A DNA stretch of 64,000 bases from Amorphophallus konjac (lineage: Eukaryota; Streptophyta; Magnoliopsida; Alismatales; Araceae): assembly GCA_022559845.1 (NCBI GenBank), contig CM040117.1, positions 84,890,559 through 84,954,558 of the forward strand, read 5' to 3'. The notes under the pieces are model-generated. The model saw only the letters and a list, made by a program, of their open reading frames with translations, did not search any database and had not been told where the DNA came from. Every line of letters begins with the position of its first letter. Position 1 is the stretch's first letter. The position numbers were made by a program, and so were the translations under genes. This document shows, piece by piece, positions 1 through 11,189 of the stretch.

Positions 1-1504
1 TGAAATAAACAAATTCAACAAATGTTTAAAAACAATACTTAGCTGAAGTTTCTCGATCAAGGATGCCTTTGAACTCAAAATAAGCTTTCAGATTCAAGAT
101 GGCATAACAAGTCAAAACATGAGAAACTAGTTTAAGTCTATTAAGCCCAACCACAAACATTTTCAAGACCATCAAACTTCAAAACTCAAGAAATCATTAA
201 TGTTAAACCAAAATCATTCATGTTCAAGGCAATCACAAGACTCTATAAAAGAAAATTCTTCTTAAAGATTTACTCTGATAAACAACCTCAATAATAGATA
301 GGGAATCCTCCAAGAAGTTCAAGGCACTTTGAATCCAAGTTGAACCACAAAAGGATATTAGCAATATGATGCAGTGGTTTGATATAAAAAGAGAGTGTTA
401 CATGTGAGTGGAAGCTTGAGAATCAATGGTGAACACTCCCCCTGAGATTATGCACTAAGCTCAGACTAGAATGGAAGAGATAAAGTTATCAGGTGCAAGG
501 AGGTGTTGACTTTGACATTGTGTGATGTCGACACCCGGAGCTCAGACAGAATTAATTTTCAGGTTGATAGAACTGTGGGGTCGACCTGTCAAAGGAGTGA
601 GGTCAACCTGTTGAACTGCAAGGCAGAGTTTTGACTGGATTTTTATGATGGGAAAATTCCTCCTGAGAAGAAGCATTCTATTCCATGATGTTAATAGAAT
701 GAAGATGAAACAAATGCATGAATGCTGCAAAGAAACAACTCCCCCTTACTATATGGCATATATGCGATATTGACACATGGTACGTGGCGGAGGTGAAACC
801 TCACGCATATTGAGTGCTTCTAGGCAAGCACAACCTACCTTTCCATACATCAACATTTGATATACCATGGCCGTGCAAGAGTGAAATGATGTGAAATGAT
901 TCAAGTTAGATTGATGTTGACTCCCCGACTCCCCCTTAGTACATGCATGGGTTGGCGATGAATTATGCAGCCCAAGACTTATGTGAATACATAATGCAAT
1001 GAAGATGCTACAAAATGATTGTGCATTTTTGTGTCTTCTAAACAATATGTGCATTAAGATATGTGTGATCACAAGATGATGCAAACACACATGAATGTAA
1101 CTTGATGATGATGCCAATAGACACCCCCTTTGAACAATGCTAACATGAATAACGAGTTGAAAATGCAGCCATGGTATACATCATCAAAGCCAAAATCCAA
1201 GCATTTCATGTGGCTGATAGCAAGACTTAAGCAACTCATCATCACATCAACTTCATCAGCATAACAAGTTTTTCATGAATTAAATAGCTGAAATCAAGCA
1301 TGGTGTGAGCAAGTTATCTAGCTCAAAAGTTCATCTCACACCATGGAGGTTTTGCATTTCAAAGAGCAATTCAGTTTGCAGAATCTAATGACATTGGGCA
1401 GACGTATGATGCAATATCTACATGTCAAGACTAAACATGCAAGATGACTAAACTTAAAAGGTTTATGTACATACATGTGCCTTGAGCTTTTATTTATCTT
1501 ATGA
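1..1504 (-). other. Sire-1 3' non-coding region with repeated polypurine tracts
   Basis: No gene is seen here. On the minus strand the region contains several G-rich purine runs, visible on the plus strand as CTCCCCCT-like runs near 435, 738, 919-933 and 1121. Multiple polypurine-tract copies upstream of the 3' LTR are a known peculiarity of Sireviruses. Positions 21-39 share a 19-bp exact match with 20742-20760 in Sire-2, followed by a weaker alignable stretch of about 60 bp, so part of this non-coding DNA is conserved between the two families. GTCGAC-containing words recur at about 526, 580, 1907 and 1931 and reappear in the LTR near 4.9-5.1 kb. Confidence 0.65.
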
Positions 1505-3424
1505 TCATTTGTTCAGCCCCATGGCATCCTGCATCCAAAATTCACATTTGGAATTTTTAGGTACCCAAGATTGCTTGGGTCCTTGTGGGTTAGCAGCTTT
1601 GTCATATTTACTAATGTGGCTCATCTGTTTCAGGGAAATCAGATCATCCTTCCTCATTGTATGACAATCATACATGTCATGACCATTTTTCCCACAGTAA
1701 AAATAGCGCACAAAAGATCGAGCATTCTTTTTATGTTCATGTGCGTGTGCATGTGCATTTTGTTTTTGTGGATGAGCATGGGATTTATCTTTCATGGCAT
1801 GAAGGTGATATTTTCCCTTAAAGTGCCAACACTCTTGGAAAGTATGGCGAGACTTACCACAATGAGAGTAGCAAGGAGGAAGATTTTTGTTTAAAGCCAT
1901 GGAGAGTGTCGACCTGCTTGTATGGGAGTGTCGACTCTTCTGACTCCCCATGCAGTTCTGCACAGATATCTGCTGAGTAGGTCCTCTGCCAGTGTTGACC
2001 TGTTTCTTTCCTTGCTCATTCGCTTGCTGTCATGCTCTAAGCTCATCATTTCTCAAGATAAAATAATCATGCACAGTGTGACCATATTTACCACAATAAT
2101 AACAACGGATATTCATCTTGTGGAAAGCATGGTATCTAACATTGGACATGTTATGGTGCATGTTTGGATGAGCATGATGAATTTTGCTTTTCTTTTTAGC
2201 AGTATGCCCTTTTTGTTGACCACATGAAGTGGTGGCTTCCGGTGAGCCAGAATCTTGGATTTGGGCAAACATTGGCAGGAAATCTTTCAAACCTTGAATT
2301 TCATTTTTAAGTGAAGAAATATACTGTTTAGATTCATCAAGACTTTCTTCGCATGCTGCCAATTGCTCATTGAGTATGGCATTTATTGCTTTAAGATTTT
2401 GATTTTGTTGTTCTAAAGCATGCAATGTTTCAGAGTGATCATCAATGACAGATTTGCCTTTTTCATGTGTAGCTAGTTTTTCATGCAATTCTTCTTCAGC
2501 TTGTTCACTTTCAATTTTCTTTTCCAACAACTCTCTATTCTCTTCTTTCAGAGAATCAATCAAATTTTGTTGCCATTCAATATCATCATGGAGACCAACA
2601 TTTATGTTTCTCAAGAATGAACATTTTTCACATGCAAAATTAGCAGAGCATGAAATAGAATTTTTATTTTCTTCAATCAACCTCTCATGATAGATTAGCC
2701 CATCGGCCATAGTTTGATCATTAGAGATTGACTTAGGTTTGTTTTGAAGTTTTATTACAGTTTCTTCCAACCTAGTGATTTCATCATGAAGATTTTCATT
2801 TTCATCCCTTAGACATGCAATGCTTTGTTTATGCGTATCTAGATCAAAAGAGAGAGTGTCGTTAAACTTTTCAAAAATAGAACACTTTTTACAAAATGAG
2901 CATTCATTTTGGTTGATTTTCTTGAGATCCTTTTTCAAATTTTTGTTTTCGGTTTTTACCCTTTTGTATTGTGTAATCAACTCATCATAGGCTTCCATAA
3001 GCTCTTCAAAAGTGAATTCCTCGGAATCAGAGTTTACCTGTGATGAGGATGTATTACTGGACTGTTCTGCACGGTCGGCCATGAAGCATTCTTGTTCTTG
3101 TTCCTTCCCTTCATTGATTTTCACCAACCTGTCTAGTACTTGCTTGGCTGTGCTGCAGGAGGACACAAGATGAGTTAGTCTGAGATCAACTGTAGCTGTA
3201 ATTAAGTTATATGCAGCAAGATTATCATTGTGTTTGGTCTCATGTTCGGCTAACCAATCAATTGAATTTGATGGCAGCTCATGAGGACCATCGTATATAA
3301 GAGTCCACAATTGTGGATCTATGGAGCTAACATAGATGAACATTCTCCCTACCCATGTAGAAAAATCTGAACCATCATAAATGGGTGGAGAAACCATCGA
3401 AGCATGTGTAGCATATGAAGCCAT
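1505..3424 (-). pseudogene. Sire-1 gag (coiled coil plus three zinc knuckles), one internal stop
   Basis: Capsid/nucleocapsid precursor of a copia element, about 640 codons in one frame. The start at 3424 is chosen because upstream codons translate the primer binding site. The N-terminus (YDGSDFSTWVGRM, then a WLAEHE stretch) resembles the UBN2-type gag of plant copia elements. The middle, roughly residues 140-380, is rich in E, K and L and predicted to be coiled coil. Three CCHC-like knuckles follow: CYYCGKYGHTVHDY (last Cys replaced by Tyr), CYSHCGKSRHTFQEC, and YFYCGKNGHDMYDC (first Cys lost). The frame closes after GPKQSWVP. A single TGA at about 2030-2032 interrupts it and could derive from CGA (Arg). 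Two of three knuckles have lost a ligand, so the protein is probably defective even without the stop. Confidence 0.75.
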
Positions 3425-3486
3425 ATAAATAACGTACACCGGGATCTTTCCCTGCAGATCGTTGGATCTGGGAATGGCAGAGCCTC

Positions 3487-3498
3487 GCTCTGATACCA
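3487..3498 (-). other. Sire-1 primer binding site (initiator tRNA-Met type)
   Basis: The minus strand reads TGGTATCAGAGC, complementary to the 3' end of plant initiator tRNA-Met, two bases inside the LTR edge. The same 12 bases occur at the equivalent place in Sire-2 and in the chromodomain element. This fixes the 5' LTR to the right and the minus orientation. Confidence 0.85.
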
Positions 3499-3500
3499 CT

Positions 3501-5727
3501 TGTTGGGTCCCGCGAGGTGCAATCGGATCTAGAAGGGGGGGTTGAATAGATCCTAGAAAAAGTTTTGGTCTGTTTAAAAACTCTTAGCTACCAAAAGCAT
3601 GAACCACTCCTATAAAGTGAATGAATCACTTAGGCACAATGCACAGTGGAATTAAGTAGAGTGGCTCAAATGAAAAGACTTGGATTACAAGCGATGAAGC
3701 GTCAACTCTTCTTTAAGCACATTTGTGATCTTTGAGAGATGCAAGCCTTGTAGTGCAGGGATCATAAAGCATAACACTAGAGCATCAAACAGCTTTCAAC
3801 AACTGTGTGTATGTGTGAATGTAGTGGTGATCAACCAAGGTGCATGCGAGTCTAAGCAAGGGAATCACTTAGCAATACTTTCACCTTGGCGCCTGTGTGC
3901 AAGGGTGCAGCAGGTCGCCCAAGGGATGGAGTCAAAGTGCTAAGCTCAATTAAATCACAGATAAAACCGAAAGTACAAATCTGAGTGCTTGAGTGTGTAA
4001 ACAAGATAACCAAGTATGGAAGCACACGAACCTGTGAATGGGGGTAGAATATATAGAGCAATCGCATACGATGAACAACCCACAACACTGGGATTTTTAA
4101 GGTGGTTCGGTTGCAACCCCGCAACCTACGTCCACCCCTCACCAAAACCCGGTGAGGCTTTCCTGCTGACTCACAGCTTGACCGGGGACACGTCCCAAAT
4201 CACAGAACAGAGAAAACCCTCTTTCTGTTTTCCTACACACAAATCCGGCAGGGACGGCTATACCGCAGATCGGAGAACTTCCGATTGCCTTCCTACTAAC
4301 CACCGGTATGGATGATCTTCAGTTTCAATAGATTGAATGAAATGAAAATAGAATAAGATGAAAATGCTCAAACAAGATATGACGATATGCTAGAATGAAC
4401 TAGATCTTGACTGAGATTGTTAGATCTTGAATCTATTGCTTTGATCTTCCTTTGATCCCTTTGAGTTGATGGAGAAGATATGGGATGTAGCTTTGATCTT
4501 CCATTGAGTTGATGAAGAGGTTTGGATGTAGCTTTGATCTTCTTTTTGATCTCCTTTGTGAGCTTGCTTGCTTCTATTCTTCCTTGGAGATTGAGGGCTT
4601 CAGATGTAGGCTTGAATCCCTTGGATTGAATGTAGAACTTCTGCACGGAGTACTGTTCATGGTTACAGTACCTCTTCTTCCTTGGAACTCCTCTAGCCTC
4701 TCTTCATCTCTCTTTGCTCCAAATGATCAACTAGGGTTTCTAACCCTCTTGTGTTGGTTTTATATCTCTTTGGATGGTCAATAAACACATCCCAGACCAG
4801 ATCCACATTTTGCGGGTGATTAGGTGACTTTTGAATTAAAGAAATCCATGGGGAATGGCCTTTCTCGAAGTGGAAAATAAAGTCAACATTGGTTGGCTCG
4901 GGGCTGGCGGTCGACCTGTGGCTTCTGGCGGTCGACCTCTACTGAGAAACGTTGTAGACGGATGTTCCCTGAGATTTCCGATCGACCGCTACTGGCTGGC
5001 GGTCGACCGCTACTAAAAGAGCTGCAGCCTGAAGGTTGCTGGCAGGGGCGGTCGACCGCCCCTGTGCTGGCGGTCGACCGCCAGCTGGGCAGACCATTGG
5101 CTTTTCCTGGTCGGTCCGTTAACCTCTTTAGCTCAGTCACTTAGGTCCTTTAGCAGCCCGTTCATGTCTGTGGCATCACCCTTGATAGTCTAGAAGGTGT
5201 CAATTGAGTCTTTGACCTTAGGTTCTCTTAGCTATCCTTCTTTGTGCATTGACCTTGGATAAGTGACAAGCCGAATATGAAATGTCGACTTTTGCTTGTA
5301 GAAGAGATTTGCATCCTTGGTTGGGCGCGATCAATGAGCTTTCACTTTTACCAACTCCACTCCAGTCCTTGGATTATCTTGTATCATGCTATCCAGAAGT
5401 TGCACCGACCTTGAACCATCCATAAGGCAAGACATGCACTGACCATATGAAGAATATGCAATGGCCTTATGTGTGATGCTATTCAGCTTGATTTCTGTGC
5501 TTGAAACATGCTAGATTTTCGTGCCTCCAATATTGTCATATGCCTTGATATCTGTGTATCTAGTTGCCTAGATTTATGTGTCATTCTTGATCTTTTACGC
5601 TGGAAGTATAATGACCTGGACTGAATGAATATTAACACTATCAAAATGCAGGTATAGTTCATTAATGACTACAGAGGCAGACATCATCAAAACCATAAAA
5701 TTAATCATGTTGGACACATGTTCAACA
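3501..5727 (-). repeat. Sire-1 5' LTR (2227 bp)
   Basis: On the plus strand it begins TGTTGGGTCC next to the primer binding site and ends GTTCAACA, giving TG...CA ends on the element strand. It contains the block TAAGGTGGTTCGG followed by CCTACGTCCAC, which also occurs in the Sire-2 LTR (17751-17783). A minus-strand TATA-like word TATAAAAC lies at about 4758-4766. A GC-rich palindrome array is at 4906-5082. The right edge is set by the terminal CA and the resumption of a plus-strand gag frame at 5728; the partner LTR is off-window, so this edge is less certain than the left. Confidence 0.65.
4906..5082. repeat. Array of GCGGTCGACCGC palindromes in the Sire-1 LTR
   Basis: Copies of a GGCGGTCGACC core begin at about 4906, 4927, 4998, 5047 and 5069, with a partial one at 4980. 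The 5047 and 5069 copies are perfect 14-bp palindromes (GGCGGTCGACCGCC). Several neighbours are 21-22 bp apart. The core CGGTC/GACCG is the same as in the looped dyads of Tekay-A and Ogre-B, but here without a loop. Function unknown. Confidence 0.8.
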
Positions 5728-6633
5728 AAGAGATGAATGAAATGTTGTAAAAGGAGCTAGATGAGGTAAATGTGAAAATGAGTGAGTGTGAGAAAGTCAA
5801 GGTCGAGGTAGAAAACAAAGTTGAATCTCTCGCCACTGAATTGAATGGGATGAAAATTGTTCATGAAAACCTTTTAAAGGAAAAATAAAATCATGCTGAG
5901 AAAAGTTCAAGTTTCATGCATGGCAACAAGAATGCTTTTAAATACAAAATTACAAACTCATAAAATCATGGAGAGTGTTCACACACACACACAAAAACAC
6001 AATCTGTTCATTCTCAATTCCCCTCTACTTTTAGGAGTGTAAATAAAAGAAATAATTTTGGTAGAAAAAGACCCACTTATTTTTATTGTGGGAGAGTAGG
6101 ACATGACATGTATATATGCTAGTTGATGAAACTTGATGATGACTTGTTTTTGAGAAAATACAGTCACACCACTGTGAATGCTAACACTAAGGGACCCAAG
6201 CTTGCTTGGGTACCTAAACCAAAATGAGATTTGATGTTTGTTCTTGCAGGTCTGCATGAAGGCAAGAGAAAATAAATGGTACTTGGACAATGGATGCTCC
6301 AGGCACATGAAAGGGAATAAAGAACTTTTTGCAGACCTGACAGATAAAAATGGAGGTGCGGTAATTTTTGGGGGACAGGACAGAGGTAAAATCATTGGTA
6401 TTGGGAGAATTGGTGAGGATCTCAACCACTGCATTAAAGATGCCTTGTTAGTTAGAGGTTTGAACCATAATTTGTTAAGCATTAGTCAACTTTGTGACAA
6501 AGGTCACAAGGTCATTTTTGAATCCTCTCACTGTTCGATCATTGATGCAAATACTCATGAAATTAAATTCATAGGTGTTAGAAGTGATAATACTTATCAT
6601 GTTGATTTTAGTGAAATAGGTTCTGAAAATCTA
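5728..6633 (+). pseudogene. Sirevirus gag C-terminus and protease/pre-integrase fragment
   Basis: Plus-strand remnant of another Sirevirus, cut on both sides by insertions. Positions 5745-5890 encode a charged coiled-coil stretch. About 6080-6225 holds a knuckle (FYCGRVGHDMYMC) and the GPKLAWVPKPK motif that ends gag. From 6238 the frame encodes a copia retropepsin start, KWYLDNGCSRHMKGN, matching the family pattern LDSGCSxHMTG but with Asn for Ser. It continues through LVRGLNHNLLSISQLCDKG (GAG-pre-integrase region) and stops being recognisable at GSENLC. Several in-frame stops lie in the gag part (for example just before the knuckle-bearing stretch and inside it). Integrase and RT are missing from the window. 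Confidence 0.8.
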
Positions 6634-7379
6634 TGTGGAGAGGGGAAATCTCACCGCCCGTACGGAGAGGCCAAACGAGGTCCAAACCAGACCGAACAAG
6701 GCTCAACTCCCCAAAGTGGTAGCCCTCGGGCCCACTTATTATGAAGCCCAAAAATTCACTCGGTACAAGCGTTTCCTAGGCGGCCTTCAGGTTGGGAAGT
6801 CCGAGCATCAGTCGATCGGGAAAGCTCCCTTGGAGGCCCCTATTCCTTGTCCTGACCCAGCACTTATCCCTCGGGAGACAACTCCTGAACAAGTGTTATT
6901 CACTCGGGCTCACTGATGGAAGCTTAATGATTCAGCCGTTGCGAATCCTTTAATGGTAGGAAGATCAAGGGGACAAGGGAAACCAAGAGTCCGCGCGCCG
7001 TAAGGAGCCCGCATGAAGGACGTAACCCCCCTGGAACCCCTCCACTTACAGGGATCAATTCGCACAATCGGCCACTATTTAAACAGGACATGCCCAACTG
7101 CGACGGTGGAGCTTAAGTAAGCTTAAGCACGCTTAAGTAAGCCTGAGCAGGAACCACATCACCTTTTGGTGGAGAGGAATCTGGCGCTCCCACTTTCCTT
7201 CTAATTCTCCTCTTCGCATCTGTGCTCTACTACTTGTGCTGAATTAAGCATCAGAGGGTCTTCCCCGGGGATCTATCCCTGGGCACCTATGACTGGTTTC
7301 CCTTCTTACAGTTTATACTTCAAGGGTACGTGGTCATCTTCCTCCCCGCTCAGGAGCAGCGTGAGATCGCCCCTCTTCA
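6634..7379 (+). repeat. Tat-A 5' LTR (about 746 bp, left edge approximate)
   Basis: Bounded on the left by the end of the Sirevirus reading frame, where TGTGGAGAGG gives a TG start, and on the right by ...CTTCA two bases before the primer binding region. A TATA-like TATTTAAA is at about 7076-7083 on the plus strand. A short run of GCTTAAG repeats lies at 7110-7142. No second copy is in the window to confirm the edges. Confidence 0.5.
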
Positions 7380-7381
7380 TC

Positions 7382-7399
7382 TGGCGCCGTCTGTGGGAA
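7382..7399 (+). other. Tat-A primer binding region
   Basis: TGGCGCCGTCTGTGGGAA follows the LTR. This sequence class is typically found between LTR and gag in Tat-type plant Ty3/gypsy elements. The exact priming tRNA cannot be decided here. Confidence 0.7.
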
Positions 7400-7416
7400 A
7401 CGCACAAAGAGCCATC

Positions 7417-8031
7417 ATGGTGCGAAGAAGATCTAGCAGGAGGACTGCTGTCAATACTGGAAAAGTTCTGGTAACGGAGGAAGGCGCACCTTCCCTCCCC
7501 ACGGAGCATTCCCCATCCGGCGACCAAGCCAACGAGCTACCTCCATCGGTGGCGGGGGAACAACTTCCTGGTGGGAGCACCGACGCCCTCCAAACCCTCA
7601 ACGTAAAACTGGATGTCCTCATGGATCTCATGAGGACCCAGGCGGCCAGGGAGGAGAAGTCACAGCTCCCCAGGAAAACCCCCCCACGTTAAGATGCCTC
7701 CCAGCACACTACTGGAGGCCATTTTATCCGTCGGGGGCAGTGGCTCATCCGCAACGCGTCAGGAGGACCATCGCACGCCCCTCCCCCGGAGTAAGAAGCC
7801 TCCTCAACCCCGAGGAGGGAGAAGACCGGAGCACGCAAACTATTCTCGGGTGACGAGGCCCCTGAGGAGCTTCGGGGCAGCATACAAGCGCCCCCCCTAG
7901 CCCCTCGGGACACCGACAATTGGAACTTTCTCTCCGGTTGTGAGACTTCGAGAGGCATTTCGTAGAGCAAGAGCGCATTCTCTGTGCCTTGCAGAAGACC
8001 TCTCCTGTGGAGGATGAGGAGCGATCCCCGT
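7417..8031 (+). pseudogene. Tat-A gag, N-terminal part
   Basis: ATG at 7417, 18 bases after the primer binding region, begins an arginine-rich N-terminus (MVRRRSSRRTAVNTG) and a low-complexity stretch up to a TAA at 7690-7692. Further stops and at least one frame change follow before 8031. The last codons (EDEERSP) join the gag core that resumes at 33787. Weak sequence conservation of this N-terminal region is usual for Tat gag, so its assignment rests mostly on position. Confidence 0.6.
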
Positions 8032-8969
8032 TGTCACGCCCCGATGCGGAATATCAGGACTGGCCGTAGAAATAATTTATAGTAATATGTTGATTTACAG
8101 ACATGATATGCTAACGCTAAGGGTCAACACAACACCATGAACAGAAAATAACTTTATTCACTAAATAACATTGCAATGATCCACATTCCAATCATACAAA
8201 CCCACTGAAACCAACTTTCAACATAACATCCACTTGGCACTACTACAATTGCTGACTTCGAATTACAACTTTTCAACCACACACTCTAAAACATAATCAG
8301 ACACAAACAACTATGGCTGGCTCCACACGCTTCTAACAGGTTTGCTCCTTAGCCATCACTCTTGCTTGTCCCCATCAGTCTCTGAATCCTCACTTGAGCT
8401 ACCTGAAAAAGGGGGAACAACTAGGTGAGCGAACGCTCAATAGTTAATAACAGGCAAGTTTAAGTGATTAACCAATTAATTGCAATTATATGCAAGAAAA
8501 TAAGGAACGAAATGAAATGACGATATGATGAAACAACATAATAAAGAGAAGGCAAGATCATGATATAATTGGAAATTGGCCAACAAGCAAGAACTAACCA
8601 AGTCAAGAAAAGATTCAAGTAATATATTACTGTCGTAGACATCATGCTAGTCAGGCACTCGGTGCAATGCCTGACCATGTCATTCAAACTCCCCGGGGCA
8701 CAAGTACTTTTCGGGCGCTCCTCCCAGGACCAGACCGGGCCCTTATGATGCGTTGGCATTGATTTAATGGATCCAAGATCCAAGTTATGTCTAGACATTA
8801 ATCAAGTTAAATGGCCATTATGACAAGGTATAGAACTTACCTTGAAGAATTCCAAGGGTAAGTCGAAGAGATACTTTGACCAAAAAATTCAAGAAATTCA
8901 AGTTATCAAGAACCAATCAAGTCCTTGGATTCAAACACAATAACCACGGAAAATATTTTCCAGAAGATA

Positions 8970-9400
8970 CACGGTCCATATCGGGCCGCTCAGATAAAAG
9001 GACGGTCAATAATGGGCCGCTCATGGCTAGAAGAGCTGGAAGCCCAAGAACAAGGTAAACGGTCCTTATAGGGCCGCTCAAGGGATTAACGGTCCAATAA
9101 GATCCGCTCGAGCACATGGACGGTCCAATTCAGTCCGTTCAAACTGGGCCTAACTAGAAGACTAGAAATCCACCCAAAAATGGGCTCCGGGCTGCCATAA
9201 GTGGGGCAGAACTGAACCAGGGTCTAGCCCACTCTCCACTGGTCAGCCTAGGGCTTATTGGGTGGATCCAAACACGATTTGGTCAAAGATAGGGCAAGGT
9301 TAATCGACCAATGTAAGTGGCACTTGGCCAGAAATGCACGGTTCCTAACGGGCCGCCTATTGAGTTAAAAAGTTCGATTCTAACCGTTCAAAACTCAGTC
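8970..9400. repeat. Dyad array 1a in the Tekay-A left LTR
   Basis: Units with pattern CGGTC, short loop, GGGCCG or TCCG, followed by CTCA or TTCAA start at 8972, 9003, 9060, 9090 and 9121 (spacings 31, 57, 30, 31). Two weaker units follow near 9340-9395. Examples: CGGTCCatatcGGGCCG and CGGTCCttataGGGCCG, each pairing over six positions if a T-G wobble is allowed. The loops differ in sequence while the stems are kept. The copy in the right LTR is at 16707-17130. Confidence 0.8.
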
Positions 9401-9889
9401 AGTCCACATTGAGCCATGACTAACAGCACAGTAATTCAAGCGGTTCAATCACGTAAACAAGTTCAGGTTTTGGTGGTACAACTTGCCCGGCGTCCTAGTG
9501 GGAATCCCAGGCTCGCGGGAGCTTACGGAGGTCCCATAATGAAGGTCCTAGTCCGACGGAAGGAATATCCAGCTGAGAGTTCCAACCATTACAAGGAAAT
9601 GAGGCTATCAAATCATCAGAAACCAAGTGTAGCGGTCAATCGATCCTACCGGAGTAGAACGACTGTCAAACAACCCTAATAGCATGGTTCATGAAATCAT
9701 GTTTGAATTTAACACATTGAAATAAGCTAAGGCCATGATGAATCAAGATCAAGTGAAGACAATTAGCAAAATTCCTAATTTGTTTACTTCCATAAGTTCC
9801 AGTTATCATGTGGGTTGCTAACTTATCATTAGCCACTAATTTACTACGATAAGTCATGCTAAAATGAAAGTAAACAGTTCTTGTGTAGT

Positions 9890-10165
9890 TGGGCGGTTCT
9901 TTGAGAGCCGCTCTCTTGCCTCGGCGGTCGCACGACAGGCCGTTCACACCCTCTCAGATCCGAAGGCCTGCTGGGGATGAGCGGTCTGTAATGTGCCGCC
10001 TGGGATGAAGAACGATTTTGAACTGGCCGCTTAATAACAGGGCAGTTAGGGGTCTGCCGCGCATTCTACAAAACATATCAGAGGTAAAAGCACATGAACG
10101 GTCGATAACCGACCGCCTATCTACTTGGGCGGTCTATCGAGAGGCCGCGCAAGTCAGGGGCTTCT
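9890..10165. repeat. Dyad array 1b in the Tekay-A left LTR
   Basis: Seven units start at 9894, 9925, 9982, 10013, 10043, 10099 and 10130 (spacings 31, 57, 31, 30, 56, 31). Examples: CGGTTCtttgaGAGCCG, CGGTCGataacCGACCG and CGGTCTatcgagAGGCCG. Inner stem bases differ between units but usually still pair. The right-LTR copy is at about 26206-26470; there the 10099 unit has become CGGTCGataaTCGGCCG, which still pairs. Confidence 0.8.
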
Positions 10166-11115
10166 GCTACCTTCGCCTTGCCCGCCTCCGGCGAGACCAG
10201 CTAGGGTTTGCTAAAACAGTGAAATACGTGAAACATAGAGCATGGAATTTTGGGATTTTACTATCAATAGAACGAGCATGAAAAGTTATACAGGATAGCA
10301 TGATCAATATAATGTTTAGTGCCTGAAATCCCTACCTAAATCGAGGTATAACATGGTTAACCTAATTAACAACATGCTTGCACTAAAGCTAAAAATTCTC
10401 GCAGGATACTACAAGAAATTTGGGGCTTTTTAGATCAATGGAAAGAGGACAGAACAACGCTTCTATCGATATATAATAGTTAGGGTTTGGCTTGCTATCA
10501 CCTACCTTAATCGAAGGATGAAAGAAGAAGAGGGAAGCCGATCGCGCTAGGTACACACTACCGATGATCGTCGAAGTCCTCCCTCTATCGGGCTCCTCTC
10601 CGGCCGCCACGGCTTCTAAACAATTCTAGGGTGGCTAAGGATCATTTTTATAGGTTCAATTGCGTCTGCGGAGTCCTAATCGCGAAGATAGAGTTCTTGC
10701 ACCGTGGACGTGCGAGATTCGCGCGAGACCAAGTCAATCCACCATTCCGCCACCAAATACTCCTCCTAGGGTTAGGGTTTCAGAGAATAACTAGAGGGGA
10801 AATGAAGAGTTGATCCTTACCGTTCATTTGCATCCGGTTTTAGCTTAAATGGTTTAGTATTGGGCTCGAATTTCACGTTTTAAGGTCCAATTAGGCTAAG
10901 TGTGGTTTTGGGCCTTAATCTATTAATTCAGCTTATTTACAAATTTTATTTGGGCTGATCGTAGAAGACAATCTTGCTTAACATTTTATTCTCTACAAGA
11001 TTCTAATTTTTCTAGATTTTTACAAAATAGTCAAAATTTTACTTATCCTATTTCTTAAGGAATTTCTTATTAATTTCTCAAAAAAATTTATTCTTTAATA
11101 AATCGGGGTGCTACA

Positions 11116-11131
11116 CCCTCCCCCACTAAAG
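11116..11131 (-). other. Tekay-A polypurine tract
   Basis: Immediately inside the 3' LTR the minus strand reads CTTTAGTGGGGGAGGG, the expected priming site for plus-strand DNA. Tekay-B has the same tract (AAGTGGGGGAGGG) next to its 3' LTR at 63022-63034. Confidence 0.85.
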
Positions 11132-11189
11132 AGAATTTTGTCCTCCAAATTCACTGCACTTACGGAAGATGAGGAACGAGATAACTCAC

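Larger units (their letters stand above)
1..5727 (-). mobile_element. Sire-1: gag-only Sirevirus-like Ty1/copia element, 3' end outside the window
   Basis: Minus-strand LTR retrotransposon. Reading right to left it has a 5' LTR (5727 to 3501), a primer binding site next to the LTR, a long gag with coiled coil and zinc knuckles, and then about 1.5 kb of non-coding DNA containing several polypurine tracts. No protease, integrase, reverse transcriptase or RNase H follows gag. The frame ends just after the GPKQSWVP-type motif that in autonomous Sireviruses precedes the protease/integrase part. I infer a non-autonomous element mobilised in trans. The right flank (5728 onward) is another Sirevirus on the plus strand, so Sire-1 probably inserted into it. 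The left flank and TSD partner are not visible. Confidence 0.8.
6634..8031 (+). mobile_element. Tat-A, 5' part: Tat-lineage Ty3/gypsy element, interrupted at 8031
   Basis: Contains the 5' LTR, primer binding region and start of gag. The element continues at 33787 after the Tekay-A insertion: the codons for R-S-P before the break join F-S-D-Y after it, and the 5-bp CCCGT occurs on both sides (8027-8031 and 33787-33791). Tat-A abuts the Sirevirus fragment at about 6633/6634, presumably its insertion point. No second LTR copy was found after its pol gene, so its 3' end is probably beyond the Ogre-B element, outside the window. Confidence 0.8.
8032..11115 (-). repeat. Tekay-A 3' LTR (3084 bp)
   Basis: Intact copy, plus-strand ends TGTCACGCC and GGTGCTACA. 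A minus-strand TATA box (CCTATAAAAAT) is at about 10645-10653, so 10640 down to 8032 would be R/U5 and 10655-11115 U3. Blocks shared with Tekay-B: the inverse of GAGCGTTCGCTCACCTAG plus TTTTTCAG/GTAG at about 8399-8439, and a block around 8690-8745 containing CACAAGTACTTTTCGGG. Dyad arrays are at 8970-9145 and 9890-10150. No gene is visible inside. Confidence 0.9.

Noticed and set aside
3487..3498. tRNA gene fragments
   Set aside because: The tRNA-Met complementary 12-mers here and at four other sites are primer binding sites next to LTRs, not tRNA genes.
4016..4315. 99-codon plus-strand frame in the Sire-1 LTR
   Set aside because: Lies over the conserved GTGGTTCG/CCTACGTCC LTR block; no domain and no relation to other families.
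6108..6640. A complete autonomous Sirevirus on the plus strand
   Set aside because: Only gag end and the protease/pre-integrase start are present; sequence changes to the Tat-A LTR at about 6634.
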